Assembly: GCF_022539505.1 (NCBI RefSeq)
Contig: NC_061513.1
Span: 176,420,017 to 176,484,016 of the forward strand
Length of the DNA stretch: 64,000 nucleotides
DNA from: Lolium rigidum
Lineage: Eukaryota > Streptophyta > Magnoliopsida > Poales > Poaceae
Direction: 5' to 3'
Each line of letters starts with the position of its first letter. Position 1 is the stretch's first letter. Under the pieces are notes generated by a model. The model saw nothing but the letters and a program-made list of their open reading frames with translations. It did not search any database and was not told the origin of the DNA. This document shows, piece after piece, positions 1 through 10,997 of the stretch. The position numbers and the translations under genes were made by a program.

Positions 1-640
1 GTTATGGTGGACACAAATGGCATAGGTTTGGTTTAAGGTTTTGGATGCACGAGAAGTATTCCCTCTCAGTACAGGTCTTTGGCTAGCAAGGTTGGTTAGC
101 AAGCATAAGAGTTGAGGGAAACAAACAAATATACATGTGATAGAAACAATCATGCATCTTCCTTGTAAGCACAAGCAATTTTAACTTCAGAATACTAAGC
201 TCATTAGCTAACAAGAAGGAAAGATAATGAAATAATATACATGTATTTCCCTCTTTTCTATTTAAACTTCAAGGTATTGTTGCTATTGACCAATGCTAAG
301 TTTGCCAAAACCAAATAGATTTACTTGATGCTCCCAAAGTGATGTCAATACTAATAACAAAATCAATCATATAACAGAAATTGCAAACTAAAATAAGGTG
401 TGCAAAAAGTAAATGATAAAACTTCTCATTAATATTTCATAACGATAACTCACACCAAGGGATACATAGATAACCAACTAAAAGAGAGATACTTCCACAC
501 TGCAAACCATCTTATATGATAACTTCCCTACTCATGATATGACACTACTTGCTAGTAAAAAGGTAAAAGATAGTGATGATGTGATACCGCGGCACTCCCC
601 TAAGCTTGGAACAAACCAAGGGGATGCCAATACCAATGAT
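1..640 (-). other. Non-coding 3' interior of the Athila element
   Basis: No convincing coding frame. The first 110 bases match 12170-12280 in E2 and the reverse complement of 24800-24905 in E3 (shared words such as GGTGGACACAAATGGCATAG and GGATGCACGAGAAG). This ties the coding Athila element to the ORF-poor elements further right. A short palindromic motif built on AAGCTTGG/CCAAGG occurs at 594-625, comparable to the repeated CCCAAGCTTAG motif in E2 and E3. Confidence 0.7.
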
Positions 641-643
641 GAA

Positions 644-1164
644 TTACTCCTTCGGTGGTGATGGTGAATTATTGATAAGCTTCTTAACAAGCTCCTTTAA
701 CTCATCAATCTCGTAAGTGAGGTTGCGGATCAGCTCCGAGTTCTGCTCGACGCGGTTAAGAAGTATGTCAGACGGTGAGTCCCAACTCCTAGAGTTGTTT
801 CCCCACTCTTCAGCTTCAGGTTTCATTCTTCCTGCAGTGTTAGAACGATCCATATCCCACTTGCTAGGCAATACTGCCTTGGGAATCCTTTCAATTTGAC
901 TATTATGAATAGAGTGCGGAAAGGGTTGTCGATGCCTGGAGGAGATGTCCTTGGAGCTAGGAAGCGACGTGGGACTTTTCCTCCGGTGCTAATCCGTGCG
1001 CTTTTCTTGTGGTTGAACGGGTTTGCCAACACCCCGATACTTGCGACGGTGGCACGCGGGTCTTCCTCCACTTCTTCTTCATCTTCACTCTCCACTTCTT
1101 CTTTCAGCTCAGGATCTTGAATATCTTCCTCAAAAGGATCCTTTCCCTTGTTGTTGGAGACCAT
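644..1164 (-). pseudogene. Athila 3' ORF (env-position ORF), frameshifted
   Basis: An ATG at 1162-1164 opens a frame rich in acidic residues (runs such as ESEDEEEVEED), followed by a basic, proline-containing middle (KVPRRFLAPRTSPPG). The frame is lost near 880, and a second frame (644-871) continues with a tryptophan-rich stretch (EEWGNNSRSWDSP) and a heptad-like helix (ELIRNLTYEIDELKELVKKL), probably a coiled coil. The position downstream of integrase matches the extra ORF of Athila elements, sometimes called env-like. I see no signal peptide or membrane segment, so an envelope role is not supported; a structural or gag-like role is equally possible. Confidence 0.6.
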
Positions 1165-1503
1165 GATGCTTCTAGATCAAAAACAGATCCTGGCAGGAAA
1201 CAGCTCGAAACAAAACACGACGAGAAAACAATATACGAACCTCGGGGTACCCAGGGGATTATATAGCAAAAAATTTCACGCCAAAAGGAAACTACCAGGT
1301 CGAACCGGAGTGGGAAAGGGACTCCGAGGGGCAGTCCTCATAGGGCGGCGTGGCCAGGGTGGGGCCCGCGCCGGCCTATGGGGGCACGCCCTCGTGCGTC
1401 TCCTCCGCTCCGATTCGATCTCATTATTTTTCATATTTTCTAAAAATAGCAGAAACATTGTTCGGAAAGTTAAACGCAGACTTTTTATTACCAGAACTGT
1501 TAC
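1165..1503 (-). promoter_or_regulatory. Possible internal promoter and leader of the Athila 3' ORF
   Basis: Between the integrase stop and the 3' ORF lies a GC-rich stretch (1290-1410) followed, on the minus strand, by a TATA-like sequence (CTATATAAT, 1258-1266) about 95 bases before the 3' ORF start. A leader of that length and layout would suit a separate transcript for the 3' ORF. This is inference from spacing; splicing from the main RNA is the alternative. Confidence 0.4.
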
Positions 1504-2735
1504 CTATTCGAAGTCGAACTCTGCAGAACTATCAATTTGATCTTTGATGAAAGCTTCCGGAGTCACCACTTGAATAACATCAATATCTTCATTATAAGAA
1601 TCTCCGGAGATATAATGCTTGAGTCTTTGTCCATTCACCACTTGTGTGGCATCACCTTTCGAGAGAACCAATTTTTATTGCCCCCGAACGATACACCTCC
1701 ACAATGACATATGGTCCTTCCCATTTTGAGAGTAATTTCCCCGCAAAAAATCCGAGACGAGACCGATACAATAGGACTTTATCTCCAACATTAAATTCTC
1801 TTTTAATAATCCTTCTATCATGCCATTTCTTAACTTTCTCCTTAAAAAGTTTAGCATTTTCATAAGCTTCACTTCTCCATTCATCTAAAGAACTCAATTG
1901 TAGCAACCTTTTCTTACCGGCAAGTTTAGGGTCTTTATTAAGTTCTCTTACAGCCCAATAAGCCTTGTGCTCTAGTTCTAAAGGTAAATGCCAAGCTTTT
2001 CCGTAAACCATTTTATAAGGAGACATACCCATAGGATTTTTATAAGCAGTTCTATAAGCCCATAGTGCTTCCTTCAACTTACTAGCCCAATTTTTTCTAG
2101 ATTTATTAACGGTCTTTTCCAAAATATATTTAATTTCTCTATTTGATAATTCTACTTGCCCACTAGTTTGAGGATGATAAGCGGAAGCAATTCTATGATT
2201 AATACCATATTTAGCAAGAGTTTTTCTAAAACCACCATGAATAAAATGAGAACCTCCATCAGTCATAAGATATCTAGGTACTCCAAATCTAGGAAAAATA
2301 ACATTTAAAAGCATTCTTAAAGAGGTCTCACCATCAGCACTTTTCGTGGGTATGGCTTCCACCCATTTAGTAACATAATCAACAGCAACAAGTATATGAG
2401 TATTACCTTCTGAAGAAGGGAAAGGACCCATGAAGTCAAATCCCCAACAATCAAATGGTTCAATAACAAGAGTATAATTCATAGGCATCTCATTGCGTCT
2501 AGAGATATTACCAACCCTTTGACATTCATCACAGGATAAGATAAACTTTCTTGCATCTTTAAAGAGAGTTGGCCAATAAAAACCTGACTGTAGAACCTTT
2601 TGTGCGGTTCTATCTCCGGCGTGATGTCCTCCATAAACACTTCCATGCATGACACTTACTCAATATCTCTTGTTGTTCATATTCAGGGACACATCTTCGC
2701 ATAACACCATCCACTCCTTCTTTATATAAGTGTGG
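1504..2735 (-). pseudogene. Athila integrase region of pol
   Basis: Integrates retroelement cDNA into the host genome. A zinc-binding HHCC domain is visible (GGHHAGDRTAQ ... CDECQ), then the catalytic core with the three acids in VAVDYVTKW, MTDGGSHF and GQVELSNRE; the last two are separated by 35 residues, as expected for D,D35E. The C-terminal part carries the WEGPYVI motif of Gypsy integrases. The main open frame is 1652-2650. It is broken upstream by a 4-base CATG repeat near 2648 and downstream by a frameshift near 1655, after which family-like sequence (HYISGD, DVIQVVTPEAF) runs to a stop at 1504-1506. Confidence 0.85.
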
Positions 2736-2739
2736 GTCA

Positions 2740-4249
2740 TCCTAAAAATAATGCCTCAAGTCATAAAATAATTTCCTCCTTTGCTGAGCTGAAAAGGTTG
2801 GAGGCAAGTACTTGGAGACAATAAATTTAGCATAATCAGCATACCAAGGACTATCTCGCGAGCTCACCTTTATTACAACCAATTGTTCATTTGGAAAACT
2901 ATCATTAACGGGAACAGGATCATAAGCGATATTTTCCAATCTAGAAATCCCCTTCAATTCATCAAGAGTGTAGCCAATAGCTCCTCGGTGTTTCTTCAAT
3001 ATTTCCAATAACCTTTCTTCCTCAAAATCTGAAAGCTTAGCACTAATAATAACATGATATATTTTCTTATCATCAATATAAGCATACTTAAGATTATCAG
3101 GTAACGGTTTCAAATAAAAAACAGGATCTTCCTTTGGTGGTGGTGTTGTACCTAGATCTTCAACCGGTAAGTCATGTTTAAGAATAGGTTGACGAAGGAA
3201 AATTTCATCAAGCTCATTCCTTTCTTCCCTAAAGACTTCACTCTCATGATCCTCCAAATGTTGCTGCAAAGGATTATTAGGAGCAAGAGCAATAGATGCA
3301 CACTGTTCAACTCTAAAATCATCATTAGGCAGTTCAGCTTCATAAGGAACTTTGGCAAATTTAGAGAAATTAAACTCATAAGTTTCACCAGCAAATTTTG
3401 TCACAATTTTCTCCTTCTTGCAATCTATAATAGCTCCACAAGTATTTAGAAAAGGTCTACCGAAAATGATAGGACAAGTCTTACTAGCAGCAGAACCAAG
3501 TACCAAAAAGTCAGCAGGATATTTAATCTTACCACATAGAACTTCCACATCTCGAACAATACCAATAGGAGAGATAGTTTCTCTATTAGCCAGCCGAATA
3601 ACCACATCAATATCTTCAAGTTCACAAGAACCAATTTCATGCATGATTTCCTTGTAAAGCTCATAAGGAATGGCACTAATACTTGCACCAATATCGCATA
3701 AACCATAATAACAATGATCACCAATTCTAACGAGAGCATAGGAACACTAGCTTTCCTAGACTTACTAGGATGTGAAACAATATTAGAAGCATCTTCACAG
3801 AAAATGATGTGACTATCTTCTACATTTTCAGTCACAAGATCTTTAACTATTGCAATAGCAGGTTCAACATTTATTTGCTCCTCGGGTTCTATAGGTTTCT
3901 TTGCACTTTTATTAACCACACTAGTTATAACAGAATACTCCTTCATCTTAGCAGGGAAAGGAGTTTTTTCAATATAAGCTTCAGGAAGAATATGATCAAC
4001 AGTTTTAATTTCAACACATTTACCTATAGGTGAATCAGTTTTATCTATATAAGGTTCGTGATATTTATCAAAGTTCTTCCTAGGCAATTCAAAATGAGAG
4101 GCAAAGGCTTTATAAAAATTTGCAACAACTTGAGAATCAAGACCATAAGTAGCACTCATATTTCGAAATTTATCGGTATCCATAAAAGTTTCAATGCATT
4201 CATAATCATAATTTATACCTGACTCTCTACCTTTGTCGTTCTCCCATCC
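2740..4249 (-). pseudogene. Athila protease region joined to RNase H tail, reverse transcriptase deleted
   Basis: The aspartic protease is recognisable from its active-site region (CDIGASISAIP, here DIG instead of the common DTG/DSG) and from the later IIFGRPFLNT motif. A one-base deletion near 3731 breaks the frame just before the active site. Further on, the linker that normally leads into reverse transcriptase (IGYTLDELKGIS) is joined directly, near 2940, to sequence normally found after RNase H (RLENIAYDPVPV). The whole reverse transcriptase and most of RNase H are therefore absent, yet the frame stays open across the junction (2742-3644). A TAG at 2740-2742 ends it. Confidence 0.8.
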
Positions 4250-4624
4250 TTAAGTATTCTCCTGAATCGGATCAAGAAGGTCCCATTTAAACTCTTCTTT
4301 GTTGCGTGTGAATGATCCAGAACAAGAAGTATCCACCAAGGTTTTATCTTGAAAAGAAAGTCTTGCATAGAAATTATCAATGATTATATTACCAGGAAGC
4401 TCATGAATGGGGCATTTGAGCATCAAAGACTTCAATCTCCCCCATGCTTGGGCAATACTCTCTCCATCATGAGGCCAGAAATTATATATGCGGTTCCGGT
4501 CTTTGTGAATTTCACTTGGAGGATAGAATTTAGAATAAAATAGAGGCACAATATCCTTCCAGTCAAGAGAGTTCCCACTCTTCAGCAATTTATACCAATG
4601 CACCGCTTTACCAGATAGCGACAT
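4250..4624 (-). pseudogene. Athila gag fragment
   Basis: Retrotransposon Gag core: LSGKAVHWYKLL, FYSKFYPPSEIHKDRN and DGESIAQAWGRLKSLMLKCP correspond to the conserved retrotrans_gag helices. Gag forms the cytoplasmic particle that packages the RNA. The 5' part is missing because foreign sequence starts at 4625. A TAA at 4250-4252 stops a frame that otherwise runs on into the protease region, so this is a nonsense mutation, not the natural gag end. Confidence 0.75.
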
Positions 4625-4699
4625 TGTTGGGGGGATGACCCCCGGTATGCCAAAGGTATGCCAGACCGGATGGTTTGAGCCATCAAGATACCGGTTTAA
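4625..4699 (+). mobile_element. Possible LTR start inserted in gag
   Basis: Gag-like sequence stops exactly where a TGTTGGGGGGATGACCCCC motif begins. TG at the edge, the inverted-repeat-like G/C run and the abrupt loss of gag similarity suggest the 5' end of an LTR of another retrotransposon. Only 75 bases are visible before the gap, so the family cannot be named. Confidence 0.4.
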
Positions 4700-4799
4700 N
4701 NNNNNNNNNNNNNNNNNNNNNNNNNNNNNNNNNNNNNNNNNNNNNNNNNNNNNNNNNNNNNNNNNNNNNNNNNNNNNNNNNNNNNNNNNNNNNNNNNNN
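4700..4799. other. Assembly gap of 100 N
   Basis: Exactly 100 undetermined bases, the usual placeholder for a gap of unknown size. A retrotransposon start lies on its left and a CACTA end on its right, so the true missing sequence is probably repetitive and may be many kilobases. Confidence 0.99.
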
Positions 4800-4914
4800 C
4801 TCGACGCAGTTTCCACAACAGAACCCATATCGTCGGGTTAGGCCCATGGGCGACGAAAAATACCCCTTAGCGGACGATTTTGAGACGTTGTCTATCAGAA
4901 CTTTTCTTGTAGTG
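4800..4914 (-). mobile_element. CACTA (En/Spm-type) DNA transposon terminus
   Basis: On the minus strand the sequence begins CACTACAAGAAAAG (4901-4914), the standard end of grass CACTA elements. The adjoining subterminal sequence runs into the gap. The other end, and any transposase, are not visible. The next three bases (GTT) would be the target duplication, but its partner is lost in the gap. Confidence 0.75.
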
Positions 4915-5506
4915 GTTGCGGCGAAAACCTCTGAAGAAAAATTATTGGATATATGAAAAGTTGAATATGCTGAAATCAAATTTTGGGACATTGTGTTATT
5001 TGGAGAGAATACATTTGACATGGAACAATGTAAGTTCAGAGAAAATATCAGCTGACCTTGACGTTTAAAATTTCACTATTGTCGTGGGAACCTTGTAACA
5101 GGTTGTAATTTCTAGTATATAAACAAATACCGTACCTTAATCTATGCTCGGCATACATTGAAAGGGTTTAGATATATAGGTGCATCTTATAATCTGTTTT
5201 TAGAAAACATCGGTAAGAGATCACAAATCATTCCCGACTTTTGTGAGAACATGTTAAAAATACTGCAGCCGTAGAAGTTTACAACACCTTTTGATCTGGC
5301 ATTCAAGATCAGTAGATTAAAAACATAACGATGCAGCAACATGTATATAGATCACATGCACTTGCATGATTTTGATCAATTTTGGTATTTGTATCAAATG
5401 GTTGATAGCTAACACAATGTTGTACTAAAGTAGGAATTGCTTGGTTCGGTCCAAACCTGAATGTCACATGTGGTGAACATGTTTGATTACCCATTTCTAT
5501 GTAATA
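4915..5506. other. Unassigned flanking sequence left of E3
   Basis: No clear coding frame beyond a 61-codon minus-strand frame (5309-5494) with no recognised domain. This is the original DNA into which E3 inserted; without E3 it joins directly to 27638. If the minus-strand gene fragment at 27638-28204 is real, this stretch would be its 3' end. Confidence 0.5.
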
Positions 5507-5511
5507 GTGGT

Positions 5512-5948
5512 TGATACGTCTCCAACGTATCTATAATTTCTTATGTTCCATGCTAGTTTTATGACAATACCTACATGTTTTATTCATAGTTTATATCGTT
5601 TTGATGCATTTTCCTGTACTAACCTATTAACAAGATGCCGAAACGCCAGTTCATGTTGTCTGTTGTTTTTGGTTTCAGAAATCCTACACAGGAAATATTC
5701 TCGGAATTGGACGAAACAAAAGCCCACGGCCCTATTTTCCACGTAGTCTTCCAGAACACCGAAGAGGAGTCAAGGAAGGGCAGCAGGGGACCACACCCTA
5801 TGGCGGCGCGGGTGGCCCACTGGCCGCGCCGACCTATGGGGAGGGAGCCCCCTGGCTCCCCCGACGTTGCCCCTTCGCCTATATATTCTCTCCGTCACGA
5901 AAACCCTAAAACATTCAGTCATATTCCACGAAGAGTTCTGTAGCCGCC
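5512..5948 (+). repeat. E3 5' LTR, first part
   Basis: Matches the start of the 3' LTR at 26167. Interrupted after 5948, where E2 begins; CCGCC at 5944-5948 is repeated at 16331-16335, and the LTR resumes at 16336. Confidence 0.93.
5880..5886 (+). promoter_or_regulatory. E3 LTR TATA box
   Basis: CCTATATATTC follows a GC-rich stretch in the LTR and is kept in the other LTR at 26536-26542. This is the expected place for the promoter that starts the genomic RNA. E2 is inserted about 65 bases downstream, so the 5' copy would now transcribe into E2 in antisense. Confidence 0.6.
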
Positions 5949-7822
5949 TGATGTCTACGCACACTCCTTTTCCTGTAGACAGTGTTGGGCCTCCAAGAGC
6001 AGAGGTTTGTAGAATAGCAGCAAGTTTCCCTTAAGTGAATCACCCAAGGTTTATCGAACTCAGGGAGGAAGAGTTCAAAGATATCCCTCTCAAGCAACCC
6101 TGCAATCACGATACAAGAAGTCTCTTGTGTCCCCAACACACCTAATACACTCGTCAGATGTATAGGTGCACTAGTTCGGCGAAGAGATAGTGAAATACAA
6201 GTGGTATGGATGAATATGAGCAGTAATGGCGCCAGAAAATAGCTTGTCGGCGTGCAGTTGATGGTAGTAATATTGCAGGAAGTAAAGATGCAGTAAAACA
6301 GTAAATAAGCGATGATTGCAGTATTTGGAAACAAGGCCTAGGGATCATACTTTCACTAGTGGACACTCTCAACATTGATCACATAATAAAACCACTCTAC
6401 ACTCTCTTGTTGGATGACAAACACCATTAATTGTGTAGGTATAAAACAAGAGCACCTCAATGCCGGAGTTAACAAGCTCCACAACATTCGATGTTCATAT
6501 TTAAATAACCTTAGAGTGCATGATAGACCAACGCAATTATACCGAGTACTAACATAGCATGCACACCGTCACCGACAGACTATGAAAGGAGGAATAGATC
6601 ACATCAATACTATCATAGTAATAGTTAACTCCATAATCTACAAGAGATTACAATCGTAAACTACGCCAAGTACTACATGATGCACACATTGTCACCATTA
6701 CATCATGGAGGAGGAATAGACTACTTTAATAACATCACTAGAGTAGCACTTAGATTAATAGTGATATAAAGCACATTGCAATCATAAAGGAATATAAATA
6801 AGCACTTCACTATGCTATTCTGAATTACTCTCTGGCAAGATAACGAACTCTAATTCATCATGTAGGCAAACCTTAAAGATGTATTCCCAAGTACTAATAA
6901 ACACCCCACGCCGTCACCGTGAGCATTCATAGGAGGTACTAACACACCACAATTTCATAGAGACATCCAACTCAAATCATAACCCGAGTGAATAAGTATT
7001 CCGTGAAATATAGCCTAAGAGACCCACACGGTGCACACACTGTCACCTTTACACACGTGGGACAAGGAGTCTCCGGAGATCACATAAGTAAAATCCACTT
7101 GAATAGCATAACGACATCTAGATTACAAAGCTCATCATATGGATCTCAATCATGTAAAGCAGCTCATGAGATCATTGTATTGAAGTACATGGGAGAGAGA
7201 GATATGAACCACATAGCTACCGGTACAGCCCTTAGCCTCGAAGGAGAACTACTCCCTCCTCATGGGAGACAGCAGCGGTGATGAAGATGGCGGTGGTGTC
7301 GATGGAGATGCCTTCCGGGGGCACTTCCCCGTCCCGGCAGGGTGCCGGAACAGAGACTCCTGTCCCCCAGATCTTGGCTTCGCGATGGCGGCGGCTCTGG
7401 AAGGTTTCTTGTACCGTGGCTTATTCGTATCGAAGATTTAGGTCAGGGAGGCTTAAATAGGCGAAGAGTCGGAGTCGGAGGGCTTCTGGGGGGTCCACAC
7501 ACCAGGGCGGCGCCCCCCCGGGCAGCGCCGGCCACATGTGTGGTGGGCCTGTGGCTCTCCTCTGGTCCCTCTCCGGTGTTCTGGAAGCTTCGTGGAATTA
7601 TAAGGTTCTGGGCGTTGATTTCGTCCGATTCTGAGAATGTTTCCTTACTAGGATTTCTGAAACCAAAAACAGCAGAAAACATCAATTGGCACTTCGGCAT
7701 CTTGTTAATAGGTTAGTTCCGGAAAACGCATAATAATGACATAAAGTGTGTATAAAACATGTGTATATCATCATAAAAGTAGCATGGAACATAAGAAATT
7801 AAGATAGGTTTGAGACGTATCA
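5949..7822 (-). repeat. E2 3' LTR
   Basis: 1874 bases. It ends at 5949 and begins at 7822, where CGTATCA on the plus strand is the reverse of TGATACG. The adjoining interior carries the purine-rich tract just upstream of the LTR in the element's orientation. A TTTAAATA-like promoter motif occurs near 7452-7460 (CTATTTAAGCC on the minus strand). An 18-base match to the LTR/primer-site junction lies at 6228-6245. Confidence 0.92.
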
Positions 7823-7890
7823 AGCATCCCGAGCTTAGTTCCTACTCGCCCTCAAGTAGGTAAACGATAACAAGGATAATTTCTGAAGTG
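7823..7890 (-). other. E2 polypurine tract and end of interior
   Basis: On the minus strand, GGAACTAAGCTCGGGATGCT immediately precedes the LTR start, as AACTAAGCTTGGGGATGCT does in E3 at 26148-26166. This is the likely plus-strand primer for reverse transcription. The solo LTR sits only 68 bases away. Confidence 0.6.
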
Positions 7891-10800
7891 ACATGTGTAA
7901 CATCCCTGTTTTGCTAAACCTAATTAGGAGTTGTTTTGTGCATCATGAGCATCATGTAATTTGCATTAAGACAAATTTGCAAATAAATTAAAGTGGAAAC
8001 CTTAATGTATGCAAACCTTTCTCTGTTTTAAATTCTCCCAAATGGTTTCAAATCTTGAAAACCAAAATTTGTGGAACCTCAAATACATTAGGAAGGCCGT
8101 TAAATATTTCTTTCCTAAAGTTTTTAACTTATTTTGGATCTCTAAACGGTTGCAAAGTGCCAAAATATAATTGGTTTTAGCCATGTTTTAAAATTTCAAG
8201 GAAATCCCCAAAACCCAGGGGGATTTTCACAAAATCCCCCTTGTCTTCTACCTCTGCCAGGCAGGCACCTGCGTGCCCTGCCGACAGAGGCCGACGCCGG
8301 CCACCTCCTGCGTGTCGCCGCCCCGGCCAGGAGACGTCATGTGCCCTCTCTCCCTCGACGCCTCCCTCTCATCCCTATCTTCCCCTCCCCTGGCCCTCTC
8401 TTCCTCTCTCTGCGCGCGCGGAACCCTAGCCCGGCCATCTCTCTCTCGTCGTCGCTCCGGCCATCCCCGCGCCCAACCGTGACCGCCACCAGCTCCGCCT
8501 CGTCGTCCTCGACCCCCCCGTCGAAGGAATCGGCCGGGGAGCCCCAGCATCGCCCACCCCGAACCCATCTTCCCCGCGGCCGGCCACCGCCTCCGACGAC
8601 CATGGCGTCGCCGTCCGGCCACCTCCGGCCTCGCCGTCGACTTCCCCGCGCTCCTGGTGAGCTAGCGGTCCTCCTGGACCCCCTATCCCTCTCCCTCTCG
8701 CTCTGGTCCGCCCCCGCGACGAGCACCTGCGAGCTCGGCCGCCGGCCATCGCCGCCGTGGTCGCTCCGGCGACCATTGGTGGGCGGCGCCCCCACCAACT
8801 GGTTCCCCGCGTCGCCCCGCATCCTTCCCCCACCTCGCGCGCCTCAATCCCAGGCCTAATCGGCCGATTGGAGCTCGACCAGAGCTCCCAGCGAGCTCAT
8901 GGCCGCGCTGACATCATGCTGACGTCAGCGTGATGTCATATTTCCTTTTTTATTTTCTGTCTATTTTTCAGTAATTGTTTAGTAATTCATTCTATATCAG
9001 AAAAATATAAATTAATATATCAAAATGATCAGAAAAATAAGATCTACACTTTGGCATACAAATCAAATTCATTTGAACAACTTAGTTTCACAAGTTAAGC
9101 AAAACAACAAAACCACCCCCTAAGTAACATCCGGGGTTCACCGGAACGCCTGTTCTTCGAGCGTTCCAATCCCGTTTAAATCATTCGGTATTTCATAGGT
9201 TTACTTCCAGCAATTTAAATCATCATCCATGATGATTGCCTGCATCGATGCCATGTGTTGATTGTTCTTTACCTTTCCGGTGTTTGCTTCTTCGCGATCG
9301 ATAGCGCACGAGTCTGAGACGATGAAGATCAACAACACCAAAGATCAATAATTGTCCACCGACGAACAAGTCAAGCATGCATCGAAGATCCACATTGGTT
9401 TGTCAGGGACAAAGGCAAGCCCTAGCCTGGTTCATATATAATTTCGAAATGCTTTTACTCTGGTTCCTTCATATTTCATGCGATTCAACTGTCTTTTATC
9501 GATAGGTAGAGTTACCCTACCTATTGCATGTTTCACCCTTGTAGCCTCAAAATCCCTGATTCACTGCTCCTAGCATAACTAGGTTTGGCATGTGTGCATC
9601 GCTAAAGCCTTTATATCTTTATGCTTAGCCATGCTTAGTTTTGTTACGCTATTTACTTCGGTCTTCGGACTGGAGCCATACAATGAATGAAACTAGCATG
9701 ACAGGTTGACGTGCTAAGTATAGAGATATTGATAAACATGATTAAAGGCTTAGACGAGAGGCCACATTGGGATGTGGTGGGTTGTTTCGTTTCTGCCGAC
9801 CCTAGGAACCGAGTTCTCGCCTCTTGAACCAAGACCGAGCGTACAACCACACGAGGCCCTATTATGGTACCCTCTCGACTCACTAACTTGCCTAGTAGAT
9901 TCCATGAGTCACATAGTTTGCGCGTTACTCGGCCATATGCATTGCATTTTGCTTGGGGGTTAAAGGTACATAACGAGCGGGTAAGCGTGGTCGTGGTGGC
10001 TGGGGGTTGCGGCCTCTGGGGAAACCCACCTCGCCTCACATCGTTAAGGACCGGCTTCGGGACTTGACCCGTTATGGCGGAACAATCCTTAGCGCGTGAC
10101 TCATGGTCTCGGGGACAGCAAGGTAAAGGTCGTGGTCGACCACCCTCTGCCGGCTTTCCAAGGAAGAGAGCTAATGATTCTGGCATTAAGAGTCGGTTGG
10201 CACGTGTGGGTAAAGTTGTGCACCCCTGCAGGGTTAAATCTTTTCGAAAAGCCGTGTCCACGGTTACGGACGACTTGGGAAAGGACGTGGAGATCATAGA
10301 GAACATGAACCTAATCGTAAAACTTGGCAAACAATGTGTGTTTACGTATACCTTCTCCGGGTTGTTGAGGGGGTGATCCGAGGATAGTGGTTCGAGATGA
10401 TGAAGATTGGTGGATATAATATGATGATCAATAGAGATAGAGATATCACTCACTTATCCCCTTTTAAAGATTCTGAGTAGTCGAGCTTCTCCTCTCTCTT
10501 GTCTTACAAAGGAAAACTGGCTTTACGCAAAAGAAGCTCTACAGAAAGCCCGCATACCCACTTTGCTAAAAGGTTGTACTAAGTCTTGCTGAGTCCCCGT
10601 ACTCAGCTTTGCATGCTTTTGTTTCGGCACGAAGTCGCTCCAACGGATGGTGGTTTGTAGTCGACATCGACGAGTAGCTTGGGGTTCCCGGGTGGCAGCT
10701 GGAATCTATGGGCCGGGACGTCGCCGTTATGCTCCTGGCCTCTTAGGCCTTTTGCTATCTTGCTATGTCTAATAGCATAACTTTGCTTCCGTTGATTGAT

Positions 10801-10997
10801 GTATGTCAGGTCAGTGACCTCTGCTTGTAATACTTTGGTTCTTCGCTCAGTTATGAGCTTGTATTACCTTTTTGAGTCGTAGAGTCACTGTTGTGTTACC
10901 GATTCTCTCACTGTAGTCTCTCGAGCTCTAGGTTAGGCTTATGTCAGACGAAGATCTGGTATTTGTCTAACCCTGATCCCGGGGGTGCCACAACATG
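7891..10997 (+). mobile_element. Solo LTR of a long-LTR Gypsy element (Tekay/Del-like)
   Basis: LTR 7896-10992 (3097 bases) starts TGTAACATCC and ends GGGTGCCACA, flanked by the 5-base duplication ACATG (7891-7895, 10993-10997). There is no interior, primer site or second LTR, so recombination between LTRs has removed the rest. Inside is a GC-rich island (8240-8870) with long random frames on both strands, then AT-rich sequence, then a 3' part with CACCCCTGCAGGGTTAAATC. The island, the AT-rich start (TATATCAAAATG) and the CTGCAG segment have counterparts in the 6.5-kb LTR at 54312-60792, indicating the same broad lineage, probably chromovirus. Either strand assignment fits TG...CA; homology to the other LTR sets it as plus. 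Confidence 0.87.

Larger units (their letters stand above)
1..4624 (-). mobile_element. Athila-lineage Ty3/Gypsy retrotransposon, decayed, cut at both sides
   Basis: Reading on the minus strand, the order is gag fragment, protease, (reverse transcriptase missing), integrase, leader, 3' ORF, then non-coding 3' interior at the left edge. This order and the integrase sequence style fit the Athila lineage of Ty3/Gypsy elements. No LTR of this element is visible: the 3' LTR lies beyond position 1, and the 5' side is cut at 4625 by an LTR-like start and an assembly gap. The coding frame carries several independent breaks (stop at 4250-4252, frameshift near 3731, stop at 2740-2742, 4-base insertion near 2648, frameshift near 1655), so this copy cannot be autonomous. 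Confidence 0.85.

Noticed and set aside
644..1164. Calling the Athila 3' ORF an envelope gene
   Set aside because: No signal peptide, fusion-like segment or membrane anchor is visible; position alone is not enough.
8241..8859. Overlapping long frames on both strands (up to 172 codons)
   Set aside because: They lie in the GC-rich island of a solo LTR, in all frames at once, and none shows a domain; composition alone explains them.
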